Source: Nocardioides sp. PD653-B2
GTDB lineage: Bacteria; Actinomycetota; Actinomycetes; Propionibacteriales; Nocardioidaceae
Length of the DNA: 48,788 bases
Direction: 5' to 3'
Assembly (NCBI RefSeq): GCF_002117935.1
Contig: NZ_BDJE01000006.1
Span: 1-48,788, forward strand
A model generated the notes under the pieces. The model saw nothing but the letters and a program-made list of their open reading frames with translations. It had not been told where the DNA came from and made no database searches. Shown here one piece after another: positions 23,725 through 34,674 of this stretch (positions are counted from its first letter, which is position 1; the number at the start of each line of letters is the position of its first letter). Position numbers and translations under genes: made by a program.

Positions 23725-25611
23725 TCAGACCGGCGTCGGAGGCAGGTCCTCGACGAACTGGGTGCGGTAGAGGTCGGCGTACAGGCCGCCGTCGGCCAGC
23801 AACGAGGCGTGGGTGCCGCGTTGCACGATCCGGCCGCCGTCGACCACCAGGATCTGGTCGGCGTTGCGGACGGTCGAGAGCCGGTGGGCGATGACCAGGG
23901 ACGTGCGGCCCTCGAGCGCGGCGTCGAGGGCGCGCTGCACGGCGGCCTCCGACTCGCTGTCGAGGTGGGCGGTCGCCTCGTCGAGCACGACGATCGACGG
24001 CGCCTTGAGCAGGAGCCGGGCGATCGCCAGGCGCTGGCGCTCGCCGCCCGAGAGCCGGTAGCCCCGGTCGCCGACCACGGTGTCGAGCCCGTCGGGCAGG
24101 GCGCGGACCAGGCCCGCGATCTGGGCGGCCTCGAGCGCGGCCCACACGTCCTGGTCGTCGGCGCCCGGGCGCGCGTAGAGCAGGTTGGCGCGGATCGTGT
24201 CGTGGAACATGTGGGCGTCCTGGGTGACGTAGCCGACGACGTCCTCGAGCGACTGCAGCGTCACGTCGCGTACGTCGTGGCCCCCGACGCGCACGACGCC
24301 CGCGTCGGCGTCGTACAGCCGGGCGACCAGGTGGGTGATCGTGGTCTTGCCGGCGCCGGACGGCCCGACCAGGGCGACCATCTGCCCGGGCTCGGCGACG
24401 AAGCCGATGTCGGTGAGCACCGGGCCGCCCTCGCGCGACTCCTTGCGGGCGATGGTCTCGAGCGAGGCGAGCGAGATCTCCTCGGCCCGCGGGTAGCCGA
24501 ACGCGACGTGGTCGAACTCCAGGCGCGAGGCCGAGCGCGGCAGCGCGACGGCGTCCGGCTTCTCCTCGATCAGCGAGGGCAGGTCGAGCACCTCGAAGAC
24601 GCGCTCGAAGCTCACCAGCGCGGTCATCACGTCGATCCGCACGTTGGAGAGGCTCTGCAGCGGGCCGAGCAGGCGCAGCAGGAGGGTCGCGAGCGCGATC
24701 AGGGTGCCGACGGTCAGGGTCTGGTCGACGGCCAGGTGGCCGCCGACGCCGTACACGAGGGCCGTGGCGAGCGCCGGCACCGCCATCATCGAGGCCGCGA
24801 AGACCCGGGTGAGCAGGGAGATCCGGACGCCGAGGTCACGGACCGTCGCGGCCTTGGTCGCGAAGAGCGCGTCCTCCTCGTCGCGGCGGCCGAAGAGCTT
24901 CAGCAGCATGGCGCCGCCCACGTTGAAGCGCTCGGTCATGGCGTTGCCCATGTCGGCGTTGCCGTCCATCTGCTGGCGGGTGAGCCCGGCCAGCCGGCCG
25001 CTGACCCAGCGCGACACCAGCAGCATCAGGGGGAAGATCGCCAGGCAGAGCAGCGTCACCTGCCAGCTCAGGGCGAGCATGGCGACGCCGACCACCACGA
25101 CCGAGATGATGCTCGCGACGGTGCTCGACAGGGTCGAGGTGAACGCGCGCTGGGCGCCGATGACGTCGTTGTTGAGGCGCGACACCAGCGCGCCCGTCTG
25201 GGTGCGGGTGAAGAACGCGAGCGACTGCCGCTGGACGTGCCCGAACACGCGGGTGCGCAGGTCGTAGATCAGGCCCTCGCCGATCCGCGACGAGAGCCAG
25301 CCCTCGCCGACGGAGAGCAGGGCGCTGACGATCGCCGTCGCGGCCATCGCCAGCGCGAGGATCGTGATCAGGCGGCTGTCGCCGCCGACGATGCCGTCGT
25401 CGATGATGTGCTTCGCCAGCAGCGGCGTCACGACCACCAGGCCGCTGTCGATGACGGTGAGGACCAGGAAGACCGTGATCAGGCGGCGGTGTGGCCGGGC
25501 GAACCCGAAGACCCGGCGGACGGTCCCCCGCTCGATCCGGTTGTGGACGATGCTGCGGTCCGACCGCAGGTGGCGCCACGCGGCGCCCGAGCCCTGCATC
25601 CCCGACATCAC
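23725..25611 (-). CDS. ABC exporter (fused permease and ATPase)
   Basis: 628-residue half-transporter of the multidrug/lipid exporter class. An N-terminal six-helix membrane domain (about 45-330) is followed by an NBD (about 370-615): Walker A ALVGPSGAGKTT, Q-loop VTQDAHMF, signature LSGGERQRL, Walker B SIVVLDEATAHLD, and His in VIAHRLS. It should work as a homodimer. It starts 6 bp after the crotonase gene stop and is followed by fabH, so it may be co-transcribed with lipid genes. The translation begins MMSGMQGSG; the ATG at 25608 is equally possible. Confidence 0.93.
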   Translation of the reverse strand: MMSGMQGSGAAWRHLRSDRSIVHNRIERGTVRRVFGFARPHRRLITVFLVLTVIDSGLVVVTPLLAKHIIDDGIVGGDSRLITILALAMAATAIVSALLSVGEGWLSSRIGEGLIYDLRTRVFGHVQRQSLAFFTRTQTGALVSRLNNDVIGAQRAFTSTLSSTVASIISVVVVGVAMLALSWQVTLLCLAIFPLMLLVSRWVSGRLAGLTRQQMDGNADMGNAMTERFNVGGAMLLKLFGRRDEEDALFATKAATVRDLGVRISLLTRVFAASMMAVPALATALVYGVGGHLAVDQTLTVGTLIALATLLLRLLGPLQSLSNVRIDVMTALVSFERVFEVLDLPSLIEEKPDAVALPRSASRLEFDHVAFGYPRAEEISLASLETIARKESREGGPVLTDIGFVAEPGQMVALVGPSGAGKTTITHLVARLYDADAGVVRVGGHDVRDVTLQSLEDVVGYVTQDAHMFHDTIRANLLYARPGADDQDVWAALEAAQIAGLVRALPDGLDTVVGDRGYRLSGGERQRLAIARLLLKAPSIVVLDEATAHLDSESEAAVQRALDAALEGRTSLVIAHRLSTVRNADQILVVDGGRIVQRGTHASLLADGGLYADLYRTQFVEDLPPTPV

Positions 25612-25617
25612 GTCTCC

Positions 25618-26403
25618 CTACCCACCCATCAACGCCACCAGCTCGCGGAACCTCCGCGTCTGCGCCTCACGCTCCAGCCGGCGCTGGTCGTCCAGGCTCC
25701 GGTCGGAGGCTCCTTGGAGCAGTGCCTTCGTCTCCCGTACGGCGCCGGCCAGCGGCGCCGTCAGGGCCGCCACCAGATCGGCCACGGTCGCGTCCAGCTC
25801 GTCACCGGGTACGGCGGCGAGCGCGAGCCCGATGTCCACGGCCTCGTCCGCGCCGACCATCCGCGCCGTGGCACAGATCTCGAGCGCCCTGGCGTAGCCA
25901 ACGCTCTCGACGAGCGGCTTTGTTCCCGTCAGGTCGGGCACCAGGCCGAGCGCCGACTCCTTCATGCAGAACTGCACGTCGTCCGCGACGACCCGGAGGT
26001 CGCACGACAGGGCCAGCTGGAAGCCGGCGCCGATGGCGTAGCCCTGCACCTGGGCGATCGACACGAAGCGCGGGTCGCGCAGGAACGTGAAGCCCCGCTG
26101 GAAGCCGTCGATCGCCGCCGAGACGTCCTCGTCGGACTGCGTCATCAGCGACGCCACCGAGCCCTCGCCGGCGCTGCTGGGGTCGAGCATGCTGCGGTCG
26201 AGCCCGGCCGAGAAGGCGGCGCCCGAGCCCTTCACCACGACCACGCGGACGTCGTCGGGCAGCTCGTCGCCGATGGCCGCCAGGGCGTGCCACATGGTCG
26301 GTGTCTGCGCGTTGCGCACCTGTGGACGGTTGAGCGTGATCGTCGCGACCGCACCGGTCACGTCGTACAGCAGGCCGGCGTCCTCGAGCGTCTTCTCGTC
26401 CAT
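25618..26403 (-). CDS. Enoyl-CoA hydratase/isomerase family protein (crotonase)
   Basis: 261 residues of the crotonase fold. Oxyanion-hole segments are SGAAFSAGLDRSML (about 70-83) and AIGAGFQLALSCDLRV (about 128-143). The catalytic Glu positions seen in typical hydratases are partly present (KESALGLVPDLTG), so it may be a hydratase, isomerase or related lyase. It probably acts in fatty acid oxidation. The start lies 26 bp downstream of the ABC-F gene stop on the same strand. Confidence 0.9.
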   Translation of the reverse strand: MDEKTLEDAGLLYDVTGAVATITLNRPQVRNAQTPTMWHALAAIGDELPDDVRVVVVKGSGAAFSAGLDRSMLDPSSAGEGSVASLMTQSDEDVSAAIDGFQRGFTFLRDPRFVSIAQVQGYAIGAGFQLALSCDLRVVADDVQFCMKESALGLVPDLTGTKPLVESVGYARALEICATARMVGADEAVDIGLALAAVPGDELDATVADLVAALTAPLAGAVRETKALLQGASDRSLDDQRRLEREAQTRRFRELVALMGG

Positions 26404-26429
26404 GGTGCGAACGATAGAGGGGGCCCCCG

Positions 26430-28028
<1,599 letters not shown>

Positions 28029-28038
28029 GAGGGTACGA

Positions 28039-28044
28039 ATTCTA
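28039..28044 (-). promoter_or_regulatory. Possible -10 element for the ABC-F gene
   Basis: Read on the minus strand, TAGAAT lies 10 bases upstream of the ABC-F ATG, in the 78-bp gap to the divergent metallopeptidase gene. With that spacing the mRNA would have a very short or no leader, common in actinobacteria. No clear -35 box is visible. Confidence 0.3.
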
Positions 28045-28106
28045 GGTGCGGGTACGGTCCTTCCGGGCATCGGCGCTGGTGTCCCAGGTCACGTCAAGGA
28101 GTGCGG

Positions 28107-29036
28107 ATGCGGTTCAACCCGAAGGCTCGGCTCAACACCCGTCGGATGGGCGACGCCGGCCGCTCCGGCGCGGGTCGGGGTGCGAGCGGTGGCGGTGGCA
28201 TCCCGATCCCCGGCGGCGCGGCGGGCGGTGGCATCGGCACGCTGGTCATCATCGTGATCGTCGTGGTCATCAGCATGGTGGCCCGCGGCGGCTCCGGCGG
28301 TGGCAGCTCGTACGACGACAGCCGGATGTCCGACACCGGGCGCTACGAGAAGTGCGACAGCGGCGAGGACGCCAACAACAGCTCCGACTGCGCGCGGGTG
28401 GCCGTCGAGAACTCGCTCACCGACTACTGGTCCGACGCGCTGCCCGACCAGTCCGGCACGGCGTTCGAGCCCGAGAAGAAGGTGGAGACCTTCACCGACG
28501 GGATCGGCACCGGCTGCGGCGCCGCGACCGCCGACGTGGGGCCCTTCTACTGCCCGAGCGACCAGACGATCTACCTCGACACGACGTTCTTCGACGACGT
28601 CCTGGAGCAGCAGCTCGGCGGGCCGGACGGCGGGTTCGTGGAGGCCTACGTGCTGGCCCACGAGTACGGCCACCACATCCAGAACCTGCTCGGCACCATG
28701 GGCCGGGTGAAGACCCAGCAGGGCCCGAAGAGCGACGCCGTACGCCTCGAGCTCCAGGCCGACTGCTACGCCGGGATGTGGGCCAAGGCCGCCACGACCA
28801 CCGAGGACGACGACGGCAACGTGCTGATCCAGGACCTCACCGAGGACGACATCCAGCAGGCGATCGACGCGGCCACCGCGGTCGGCGACGACCGGATCCA
28901 GGAGGCGTCGGGCGGCGACGTCGACCCGGAGTCGTGGACCCACGGCTCGGCGAAGTCCCGGGTGCAGTGGTTCCTCACCGGCTACCACGACGGCACGCTG
29001 AAGGCCTGCGACACGTTCGCCGCAGGAGCCCTCTAG
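28107..29036 (+). CDS. Membrane-anchored neutral zinc metallopeptidase (YpfJ/KPN_02809 family)
   Basis: 309 residues. After a Gly-rich N-terminus comes one membrane helix (about 42-59), so the domain is extracytoplasmic. The zinc motif HEYGHH is at 185-190, and the LELQADCYAG segment supplies the third ligand Glu. The family DUF (neutral zinc metallopeptidase) usually has the same AHEYGHHVQ/LELQADC pair. Four Cys in the exported part (about 83, 95, 137, 149) could form disulfides. The substrate is unknown. Its stop overlaps the convergent phosphotransferase stop by 4 bp. GTGCGGATG: ATG 28107 is chosen with a weak AAGGAG site 7 nt upstream. Confidence 0.92.
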   Translation: MRFNPKARLNTRRMGDAGRSGAGRGASGGGGIPIPGGAAGGGIGTLVIIVIVVVISMVARGGSGGGSSYDDSRMSDTGRYEKCDSGEDANNSSDCARVAVENSLTDYWSDALPDQSGTAFEPEKKVETFTDGIGTGCGAATADVGPFYCPSDQTIYLDTTFFDDVLEQQLGGPDGGFVEAYVLAHEYGHHIQNLLGTMGRVKTQQGPKSDAVRLELQADCYAGMWAKAATTTEDDDGNVLIQDLTEDDIQQAIDAATAVGDDRIQEASGGDVDPESWTHGSAKSRVQWFLTGYHDGTLKACDTFAAGAL

Positions 29037-29941
29037 GAGTCGATCAACGCCTCGAGGTGGGTGAACTGCCGCTGCAGCGCGCGCAGGTGCGGCGCGACCG
29101 AGGGGTGGCGGTACTTGCCCGCAAGGGCGCCCTCTCCCCCGGCGACCCGGGCCAGCGCCCACTCGGCCCGGTTGAGGACCGTGAAGACGGCGGTGACCCG
29201 CGCGCCGAGGGTGACCTCCTCGCGGGTGGCGAGACCCTCCGGCAGTCCCATCAGGTAGGCATCGAGCAGCGGCTCGAGCTCCTCGCGGGCGGCGAGCGCG
29301 AAGTAGCCCAGGTCGGCACCGACCGGGCCGGTGCCGAGCGTCCCCCAGTCGATCGCGACGACGTCGTCGCCGTCTCGACCGGGCAGGTTGGCCGGCACCG
29401 GGTCGCCGTGCTGCGGCACCTGCACCAGCGCGTCGGCGGCGGCGAGGAACTCCGCCCGGCGTGACCACAGGTGGTCGGCGACGTCGGCGACCGTCGTCCG
29501 GGCCAGTGTCGTCCAGCCCCCACGCCGCTCGACCCGGTCCAGCCGGTCGCGGAGCAGGTTGCGCGCCAGCCACGGGGCGGGCGCGAGCTGGGCGCCGGCG
29601 AACCGGCCGAGCGCGTGCGCCACGAAGAGCCCGCTCAGCGAGGCGTCCTCGACCCACTCCTGGGTGATCGTGATGCCCTCCACGTCCTCCTCGATCGCGG
29701 CCAGCGGCGGCGGTCGGAGACCCGGCGCCGCGGCCACGATGTCGCTGGTCACGACGTCGGCGGCCCGCCGCCAGTAGGCGAAGTGCCGCGGGTTGCCGAG
29801 CTCCGCGGGGTCGTGCTCGGAGGGCGCGGCCAGCCGCTTGACGACGACCGGCTGGTCGCCGAGGACCGTACGCCAGACGCCGACCGTCGAGGCGCCGGTG
29901 GCTCCCGGGAGTGCTAGCCATCCCGGTTCGGGCTGCCACAT
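29033..29941 (-). CDS. Aminoglycoside phosphotransferase (APH) family kinase-like protein
   Basis: 302 residues with the APH/choline kinase fold. The catalytic segment is PQHGDPVPANLP (Brenner motif H-x-D-x-x-x-x-N), followed by VVAIDWGTLGTGPVGADL containing the metal-binding Asp. Substrate unknown; these proteins phosphorylate diverse small hydroxyl compounds, and resistance cannot be inferred. It is the last gene of a minus-strand run beginning with acVLRF1; its start is 10 bp from the ABC permease stop. ATG 29941 is taken since the protein begins naturally there. Confidence 0.87.
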   Translation of the reverse strand: MWQPEPGWLALPGATGASTVGVWRTVLGDQPVVVKRLAAPSEHDPAELGNPRHFAYWRRAADVVTSDIVAAAPGLRPPPLAAIEEDVEGITITQEWVEDASLSGLFVAHALGRFAGAQLAPAPWLARNLLRDRLDRVERRGGWTTLARTTVADVADHLWSRRAEFLAAADALVQVPQHGDPVPANLPGRDGDDVVAIDWGTLGTGPVGADLGYFALAAREELEPLLDAYLMGLPEGLATREEVTLGARVTAVFTVLNRAEWALARVAGGEGALAGKYRHPSVAPHLRALQRQFTHLEALIDS

Positions 29942-29951
29942 GAGGCAGACG

Positions 29952-31523
29952 CTAGTGCACGTCGCGCCTGCGGAAGGCGATCTGGCCCGCGACACTCAGT
30001 GCGGCGGCGACCGCGGCCAGGACCAGGAAGGGCGTCCACCGGAAGGGCTCGACGGGCACGAGCGCCAGGTGCTCGAACGGCGAGAGGTCCTGGAACCACT
30101 GCGGCAGGTCGAGCAGCTCCCCGAAGATGAGGACGACGTACGAGAGCAGCAGCGCCAGCCAGGCGAGGAGCGCGGCCCGGGGCAGCAGCCCGTGCAGCAG
30201 CCGTGCGAACCCGGCCAGCACCAGCACCGCCGGGGCCGTCATCAGCAGCTCCACCGTCATCCGGGCGACCGCGCTCCCGTCACCGGTGACCAGCGCATAG
30301 CTCGTCCCGAGGCCCGCGCCCGCGAGGACCAGGACCGTCAGGGTGCCGGCCACGGTGACGGCGACGTGACCGGCCAGCCACGTGGAGCGCGGGAGCGCGG
30401 TGGCGAGCAGCACCTCCACGCGGCCGGCGTCCTCCTCGCCGCGCGGGCGCAGCGCCGACGAGATCGCGAACCCGGCCGCGAGCATCGCCAGCATCACGAT
30501 GAGCATCGCGTAGAAGCCGTCCACGATGTCACCGCTCCCCTGGAGCACCAGGTCCCGCGACGTCTGGGAGTCGCCGACGAGGTCGCCGACGTCGTCGCCC
30601 ATCGTCCCGAAGGCCAGCCCGCCGAGCAGCAGGCCGACCGCCCAGGCGGCCAGTGCGGCGCGCTGCAGCCGCCAGGCCAGGCCGAGTCCGGTGCCGAGGC
30701 TGCGGCTGGCGCGGGCGGGGCCGGGCCGGGCGGGCAGCACCCCGGACCCGAAGTCCCGGCGGTCGAACACGGCGTACCCCACCGCGACGGTGATGCCCGC
30801 TCCCGCGAGGAGCAGCAGCCCGGGCCACCACCGCAGCCCCGAGAACGCGTGCATCGCCTGGTACCAGCCGATCGGCGACATCCAGCTCAACGCCGCGGCG
30901 CTGATGTCGCCGAGCGCGCGCAGCGCGTAGGAGAGGCCGATCACCGCGCCGGCGAGGCCGTACGCCGCGCGCGTGCTCGTCGTCAGCTGCGCGGCGACCA
31001 GGGCCGTGCCGGTGAAGGACCAGCCGCAGAGCGTGAGCCCGGCGGCCAGACCGATCGAGTCGGCCGGCGCCAGCCCGTAGGCGACCAGGCCGGCGCCGGT
31101 GACGGCCCCGACCACGAGGTTGGCCAGCCCGGCGTCGAGGACGGCGGCCGTCATCGCGGCGTGCCGGCCCACGGGCGCCGCCCGGAGCAGCTCGTCGCGT
31201 CCGGTCTCCTCCTCGGCGCGGGTGTGCCGGCCGACGATGAACATGCTCATCAGGCCGACCAGGATCGCTCCGAACGCCGCGGACTGCCAGGTCACCTGCC
31301 CGCCGGTGGTGTTCAGCGCCCGGGCGGGCCCGGCCATCGCGATCAGCGCGGCGTTGTTCTCCATCCCGGCCGCCGCCTTGTCGAACTCCGCCTGGGTCGC
31401 ATAGAGGCCGTCGACGCTCCAGCCCTGGCTGACGTAGAGGATCGCGATGCCCACCGGCCACCAGAGGTACATCCAGCGGTCGCGGCGCAGGAAGGCCCGC
31501 AGGAGGACTAGGGTCCCGGTCAT
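29952..31523 (-). CDS. ABC-2-type exporter permease (polyketide antibiotic exporter-like)
   Basis: 523 residues with about twelve hydrophobic helices in two similar halves, a composition typical of the actinobacterial exporter family annotated as ABC transporter permease or exporter of polyketide antibiotics. Basic residues cluster on the predicted cytoplasmic side (WMYLWW start; [21 protein letters not shown] loop). Its start overlaps the ATPase gene stop by 4 bp (ATGA), so the two form one transporter. The substrate is unknown; an efflux role is an inference from the family. Confidence 0.9.
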   Translation of the reverse strand: MTGTLVLLRAFLRRDRWMYLWWPVGIAILYVSQGWSVDGLYATQAEFDKAAAGMENNAALIAMAGPARALNTTGGQVTWQSAAFGAILVGLMSMFIVGRHTRAEEETGRDELLRAAPVGRHAAMTAAVLDAGLANLVVGAVTGAGLVAYGLAPADSIGLAAGLTLCGWSFTGTALVAAQLTTSTRAAYGLAGAVIGLSYALRALGDISAAALSWMSPIGWYQAMHAFSGLRWWPGLLLLAGAGITVAVGYAVFDRRDFGSGVLPARPGPARASRSLGTGLGLAWRLQRAALAAWAVGLLLGGLAFGTMGDDVGDLVGDSQTSRDLVLQGSGDIVDGFYAMLIVMLAMLAAGFAISSALRPRGEEDAGRVEVLLATALPRSTWLAGHVAVTVAGTLTVLVLAGAGLGTSYALVTGDGSAVARMTVELLMTAPAVLVLAGFARLLHGLLPRAALLAWLALLLSYVVLIFGELLDLPQWFQDLSPFEHLALVPVEPFRWTPFLVLAAVAAALSVAGQIAFRRRDVH

Positions 31524-32434
31524 CGCCGGCCGTCCTCCTCCCCGTCGATCCGGTCGCCGTAGTGCCGCAGGAACAGGTCCTCGAGGGTGGGCGGCTGGCT
31601 GGTCAGCGATCGCACACCGGCGGCCTGGAGGGCGTCGAGCACGGCGTCGAGCGCCGTGGTGTCGACCTCCAGGTGCACCCGGTGGTTGTCGATCTCGAGG
31701 TCGTGGACGCCGGGGAGCGCGTCGAGGCCGACCGGCGCGGACGCGAGGTCGGCGGTGACCGACGTACGGGTCAGATGACGCAGGTCGGCGAGCGTCCCCG
31801 ACTCGACGCAGGCGCCCGACCGGATGATGCTCACCCGGTCACACAGGCGCTCGACCTCGGCGAGGATGTGGCTCGACAGGAGCACGGTGTGACCCTCGCT
31901 GCGGAACTCGTCGATGCACTCGCGGAAGACGGACTCCATGAGGGGGTCCAGCCCGGAGGTGGGCTCGTCGAGCACCAGGAGGTCGACGTCGGAGGCCAGC
32001 GCCGCGATCAGCGCGACCTTCTGCCGGTTGCCCTTGGAGTAGCTGCGGCCCTTCTTGGCCGGGTCCAGGTCGAAGCGCTGCAGCAGGTCGGCCCGGCGCC
32101 GCTCGTCGAGGCCGCCCCGGAGCCGGCCGAGCAGGTCGATGACCTCGCCGCCGGTGAGGTTGGGCCAGAGGTTGACGTCGCCCGGCACGTAGGCGAGCCG
32201 CCCGTGCAGCCGCGCCGCGTCGCGCCAGGGGTCACCTCCGAACAGCCGCACCTCGCCGTCGTCCTTACGGAGCAGGCCCAGCAGCACCCGGATCGTGGTC
32301 GACTTCCCGGCCCCGTTCGGCCCCAGGAAGCCGTGCACCTCGCCCTTCGCCACCGTGAGGTCGAGCCCGTCGAGGGCGCTCACGTGGCCGAACGTCTTCA
32401 CGAGACCGGCGATGTCGATCACGTTCGTGTCCAC
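31520..32434 (-). CDS. ABC transporter ATP-binding protein (DrrA-like)
   Basis: 304 residues: Walker [13 protein letters not shown] (about 38-49), signature YSKGNRQKV (LSGGQ variant), Walker [14 protein letters not shown], His in [11 protein letters not shown], and a C-terminal extension of about 90 residues typical of drug-exporter ATPases. It pairs with the permease encoded next (4-bp overlap). The start is 30 bp downstream of the metallophosphoesterase stop on the same strand. Confidence 0.93.
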   Translation of the reverse strand: MDTNVIDIAGLVKTFGHVSALDGLDLTVAKGEVHGFLGPNGAGKSTTIRVLLGLLRKDDGEVRLFGGDPWRDAARLHGRLAYVPGDVNLWPNLTGGEVIDLLGRLRGGLDERRRADLLQRFDLDPAKKGRSYSKGNRQKVALIAALASDVDLLVLDEPTSGLDPLMESVFRECIDEFRSEGHTVLLSSHILAEVERLCDRVSIIRSGACVESGTLADLRHLTRTSVTADLASAPVGLDALPGVHDLEIDNHRVHLEVDTTALDAVLDALQAAGVRSLTSQPPTLEDLFLRHYGDRIDGEEDGRR

Positions 32435-32464
32435 GTCGCGACGGTACTCCCGGCGCCCGGGAAG

Positions 32465-32974
32465 CTAGCGGATCCGCGGCGGCAGCCGGTGGAGCTCGAG
32501 GTCGGCCAGGGTGCCGTCGACCGCGGTCGCTGTCAGGAAGGTGCAGTACGGCTGGCGCCGGCGGTCGGTCGGGGACCCGGGGTTGAGCAGCCGCAGGCCG
32601 GAGGCCGCGGTCGTGTCCCACGGGATGTGGCTGTGCCCGAAGACGAGGACGTCCACATCGGGGTACGCCGCCTCGCATCGTTGCTCGCGCCCCTGGGCGG
32701 CGCCGGTCTCGTGGACGACCGCCCACCGGACGCCGCCGATCGTCGCCCGGGCCACCTCCGGGAGACGGGCCCGCAGCTCGGGCCCGTCGTTGTTGCCGTG
32801 GACCCCGACGAGACGGCGGGAGCGCGCCTCCAGCTGGTCGAGGAGCGAGACGTCGACCCAGTCGCCTGCGTGGACGACCACGTCGGCTTGCTCGACCGCC
32901 GACCAGAGGGCAGCAGGCAGGTCCCGGGCCCGCTTCGGGACGTGGGTGTCGGCCATCAGCAGCAACCGGGTCAT
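32465..32974 (-). CDS. Metallophosphoesterase, YfcE-type
   Basis: 169 residues with the calcineurin-like metal motifs: ADTHVP (D-x-H, about 8-13), HAGDW, GNNDG, and FGHSHIP, followed by LNPGSP. Size and motif spacing match the YfcE/MJ0936 family, which hydrolyses phosphodiesters. Its start overlaps the acVLRF1 gene stop by 4 bases (ATGA), implying coupled translation. Function in vivo unknown. Confidence 0.92.
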   Translation of the reverse strand: MTRLLLMADTHVPKRARDLPAALWSAVEQADVVVHAGDWVDVSLLDQLEARSRRLVGVHGNNDGPELRARLPEVARATIGGVRWAVVHETGAAQGREQRCEAAYPDVDVLVFGHSHIPWDTTAASGLRLLNPGSPTDRRRQPYCTFLTATAVDGTLADLELHRLPPRIR

Positions 32975-33594
32975 GCGTTGACGACCTCGACCCGCACCGC
33001 GCACGCATCGACGACGGCCTGCTCGAGGATCCCGCGCTTCGGATCGGGGACGGCCAGCCACGGCTCCACCACGGTGAGCTGCCTGAGCCGGCTGTCGGCC
33101 AGCACCTCCTCGACGGCGCCGTGGTCCCCGCCGGTCACCACCGGCAGCCGGTGGTCGAGCTTGTCGAGACCCTCCGTGAGGATCCGGGCCGCGTGGTCGG
33201 CCGCGGCCTCGTAGGCCTGGCGCGCCTGGTTGTCGCGCCGTCGCGCGAACCGCTGCTGGCTCTGACCCCCGGCCTTGGTGCGGCCCTGGACGTGGCGCTG
33301 GCCGACCTTGCTCTCCCGGGTCGTGGTGCCACTGAGCCGGGCGACCGCGAAGCCGCCCTTGCGCACCAGCAGCACGCCCCAGTCGTCGGGCGCGGTCGTC
33401 TCGGCGCGGAAGGCCGCGGCGTCGGGGAGCCCGTCGTACGACCGGTCGAACGGGAGCCGGGCGGTGAAGGTCGAGCCGTCGGCCGCCGCCCCCGTGAGCG
33501 CGCCCTCGGCGACGCCGAGCCCGGTCGCGCCGTGCCGGCCCTGGAAGTTGAGGACCCAGCGCTCGAAGCGCTCTGCGGGCACGGAGACGGTCAC
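32971..33594 (-). CDS. acVLRF1-type peptidyl-tRNA hydrolase (Vms1-like release factor)
   Basis: 207 residues resembling the actinobacterial VLRF1 family, bacterial relatives of eukaryotic Vms1/ANKZF1 that release nascent chains from stalled ribosomal complexes. The active loop GGQSQQRFARRRDNQ is at residues 109-123; the Gln cluster is the functional equivalent of the GGQ of release factors. The fold is consistent with an eRF1 middle domain-like core. It heads the run with the phosphoesterase and ABC transporter genes. This is family recognition by motif, not by search. Confidence 0.85.
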   Translation of the reverse strand: MTVSVPAERFERWVLNFQGRHGATGLGVAEGALTGAAADGSTFTARLPFDRSYDGLPDAAAFRAETTAPDDWGVLLVRKGGFAVARLSGTTTRESKVGQRHVQGRTKAGGQSQQRFARRRDNQARQAYEAAADHAARILTEGLDKLDHRLPVVTGGDHGAVEEVLADSRLRQLTVVEPWLAVPDPKRGILEQAVVDACAVRVEVVNA

Positions 33595-33683
33595 ACGCCG
33601 ACGCTAGGGCATGCCGGAAGCAGGTCGGGCGTGCCGTCCCATCGCCGGGCGAGAGGCGTGGACCGAGCCTGGAGCGGGTAGGG

Positions 33684-34196
33684 GTGATCGCCGTGAGGCC
33701 CTCTGCGGCGCTGGCCGCTGTCACCGTCCTGATCGTGGCCACCGGCTGCTCCGGTGCCGACGACGCCCCACCGCGGGAGGCGGTCCCGACCACCCTCGCG
33801 CCGGCCGACGTCTCGTGCCCCCAGACGGACATCGACCGCCAGCACGTCACCCACTTCCGTGCGGTCGCCCAGGGCGCGCCGAAGCTGCGCGCGGACCTCA
33901 CGGTGACCGACCTCGGGCACCGCGACTTCTGCGTCGTGCCGGACAGCTACGAAAGCCCTCGGGTCGCCTCGAAGATCAGGTCGTACACCGTGCAGCTCGA
34001 CGACCGCGACAACTACGGGGAGCGGTACGGCACCTTCGACCGCCGGCCGAGTGAGGAGCTGCTCAACTTCCCGTTCGAGTTCCACGTCTACGGCGCCTGT
34101 CGTCAGGTCACTGCCACGATCGTGGTGCGCAGCCACGGCACCGACTACACCTACCGGGCCCCGGCGCAGGCCGGCCCGAAGTGCGCGGCCGACTGA
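33684..34196 (+). CDS. Putative secreted lipoprotein, hypothetical
   Basis: 170 residues. The first 22 residues form a signal peptide with a lipobox ending in Cys22 (VATGC), so it should be lipid-anchored on the outer face of the membrane. Three more Cys in the mature part (about 45, 90, 140, plus one near the C-terminus) may form disulfides. Contains a YTVQLDDRDNYGERYGTFDR region; I recognise no domain. GTG 33684 has no strong ribosome-binding site, but the signal peptide supports it. Divergent from acVLRF1. Confidence 0.75.
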   Translation: MIAVRPSAALAAVTVLIVATGCSGADDAPPREAVPTTLAPADVSCPQTDIDRQHVTHFRAVAQGAPKLRADLTVTDLGHRDFCVVPDSYESPRVASKIRSYTVQLDDRDNYGERYGTFDRRPSEELLNFPFEFHVYGACRQVTATIVVRSHGTDYTYRAPAQAGPKCAAD

Positions 34197-34296
34197 GGCG
34201 TCGCCCGAGAAGTGACTGTTCCACCGGCGCACCGACCGTCGCGGTCTCGCTCGACCTCGTCGGGTCGCGACCGCTCACGTCGTCCGCGGTCGCACC

Positions 34297-34674
34297 TCAG
34301 ACGTTGAAGCCGAGGGCGCGCAGCTGCTCGCGGCCGTCGGGGGTGATCTTGTCGGGGCCCCACGGGGGCATCCAGACCCAGTTGATGGCGACGTCGTTGA
34401 CGAGGCCCTCGAGCGCCGAGTTGGTCTGGTCCTGGATCACGTCGGTCAGCGGGCAGGCCGCGGACGTCAGGGTCATGTCGATGACGAGGTTGGAGCCCTC
34501 GTCGAGGTGCAGGTCGTAGACCAGGCCGAGATCGACGACGTTGATGCCCAGCTCGGGGTCGACGACGTCCTTCATCGCCTCGGTGACGTCGTCCAGCGAG
34601 ACGGTCGAGGTGCCGACGCCACCACCGGAGAGCACAGCCTCGGGGACATCGGGGAGGTCACTGTGGTCAGCCAT
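34297..34674 (-). CDS. sufT: Fe-S assembly factor SufT (MIP18/DUF59 family)
   Basis: 125 residues with the DUF59 hallmark DPELGINVVDLGLVYD (about 39-54) and the conserved Cys74 in TSAACPLTD. Members assist late steps of Fe-S protein maturation. It overlaps the SufU gene by 8 bp, so it is last in the suf transcript. An N-terminal extension of about 20 residues is Ser/Gly-rich. Confidence 0.9.
   Translation of the reverse strand: MADHSDLPDVPEAVLSGGGVGTSTVSLDDVTEAMKDVVDPELGINVVDLGLVYDLHLDEGSNLVIDMTLTSAACPLTDVIQDQTNSALEGLVNDVAINWVWMPPWGPDKITPDGREQLRALGFNV

Noticed and set aside
29033..32434. Antibiotic resistance cassette made of the phosphotransferase and ABC exporter
   Set aside because: Both belong to broad families and no drug-specific residues or biosynthesis genes are visible; naming a resistance function would be unsupported.
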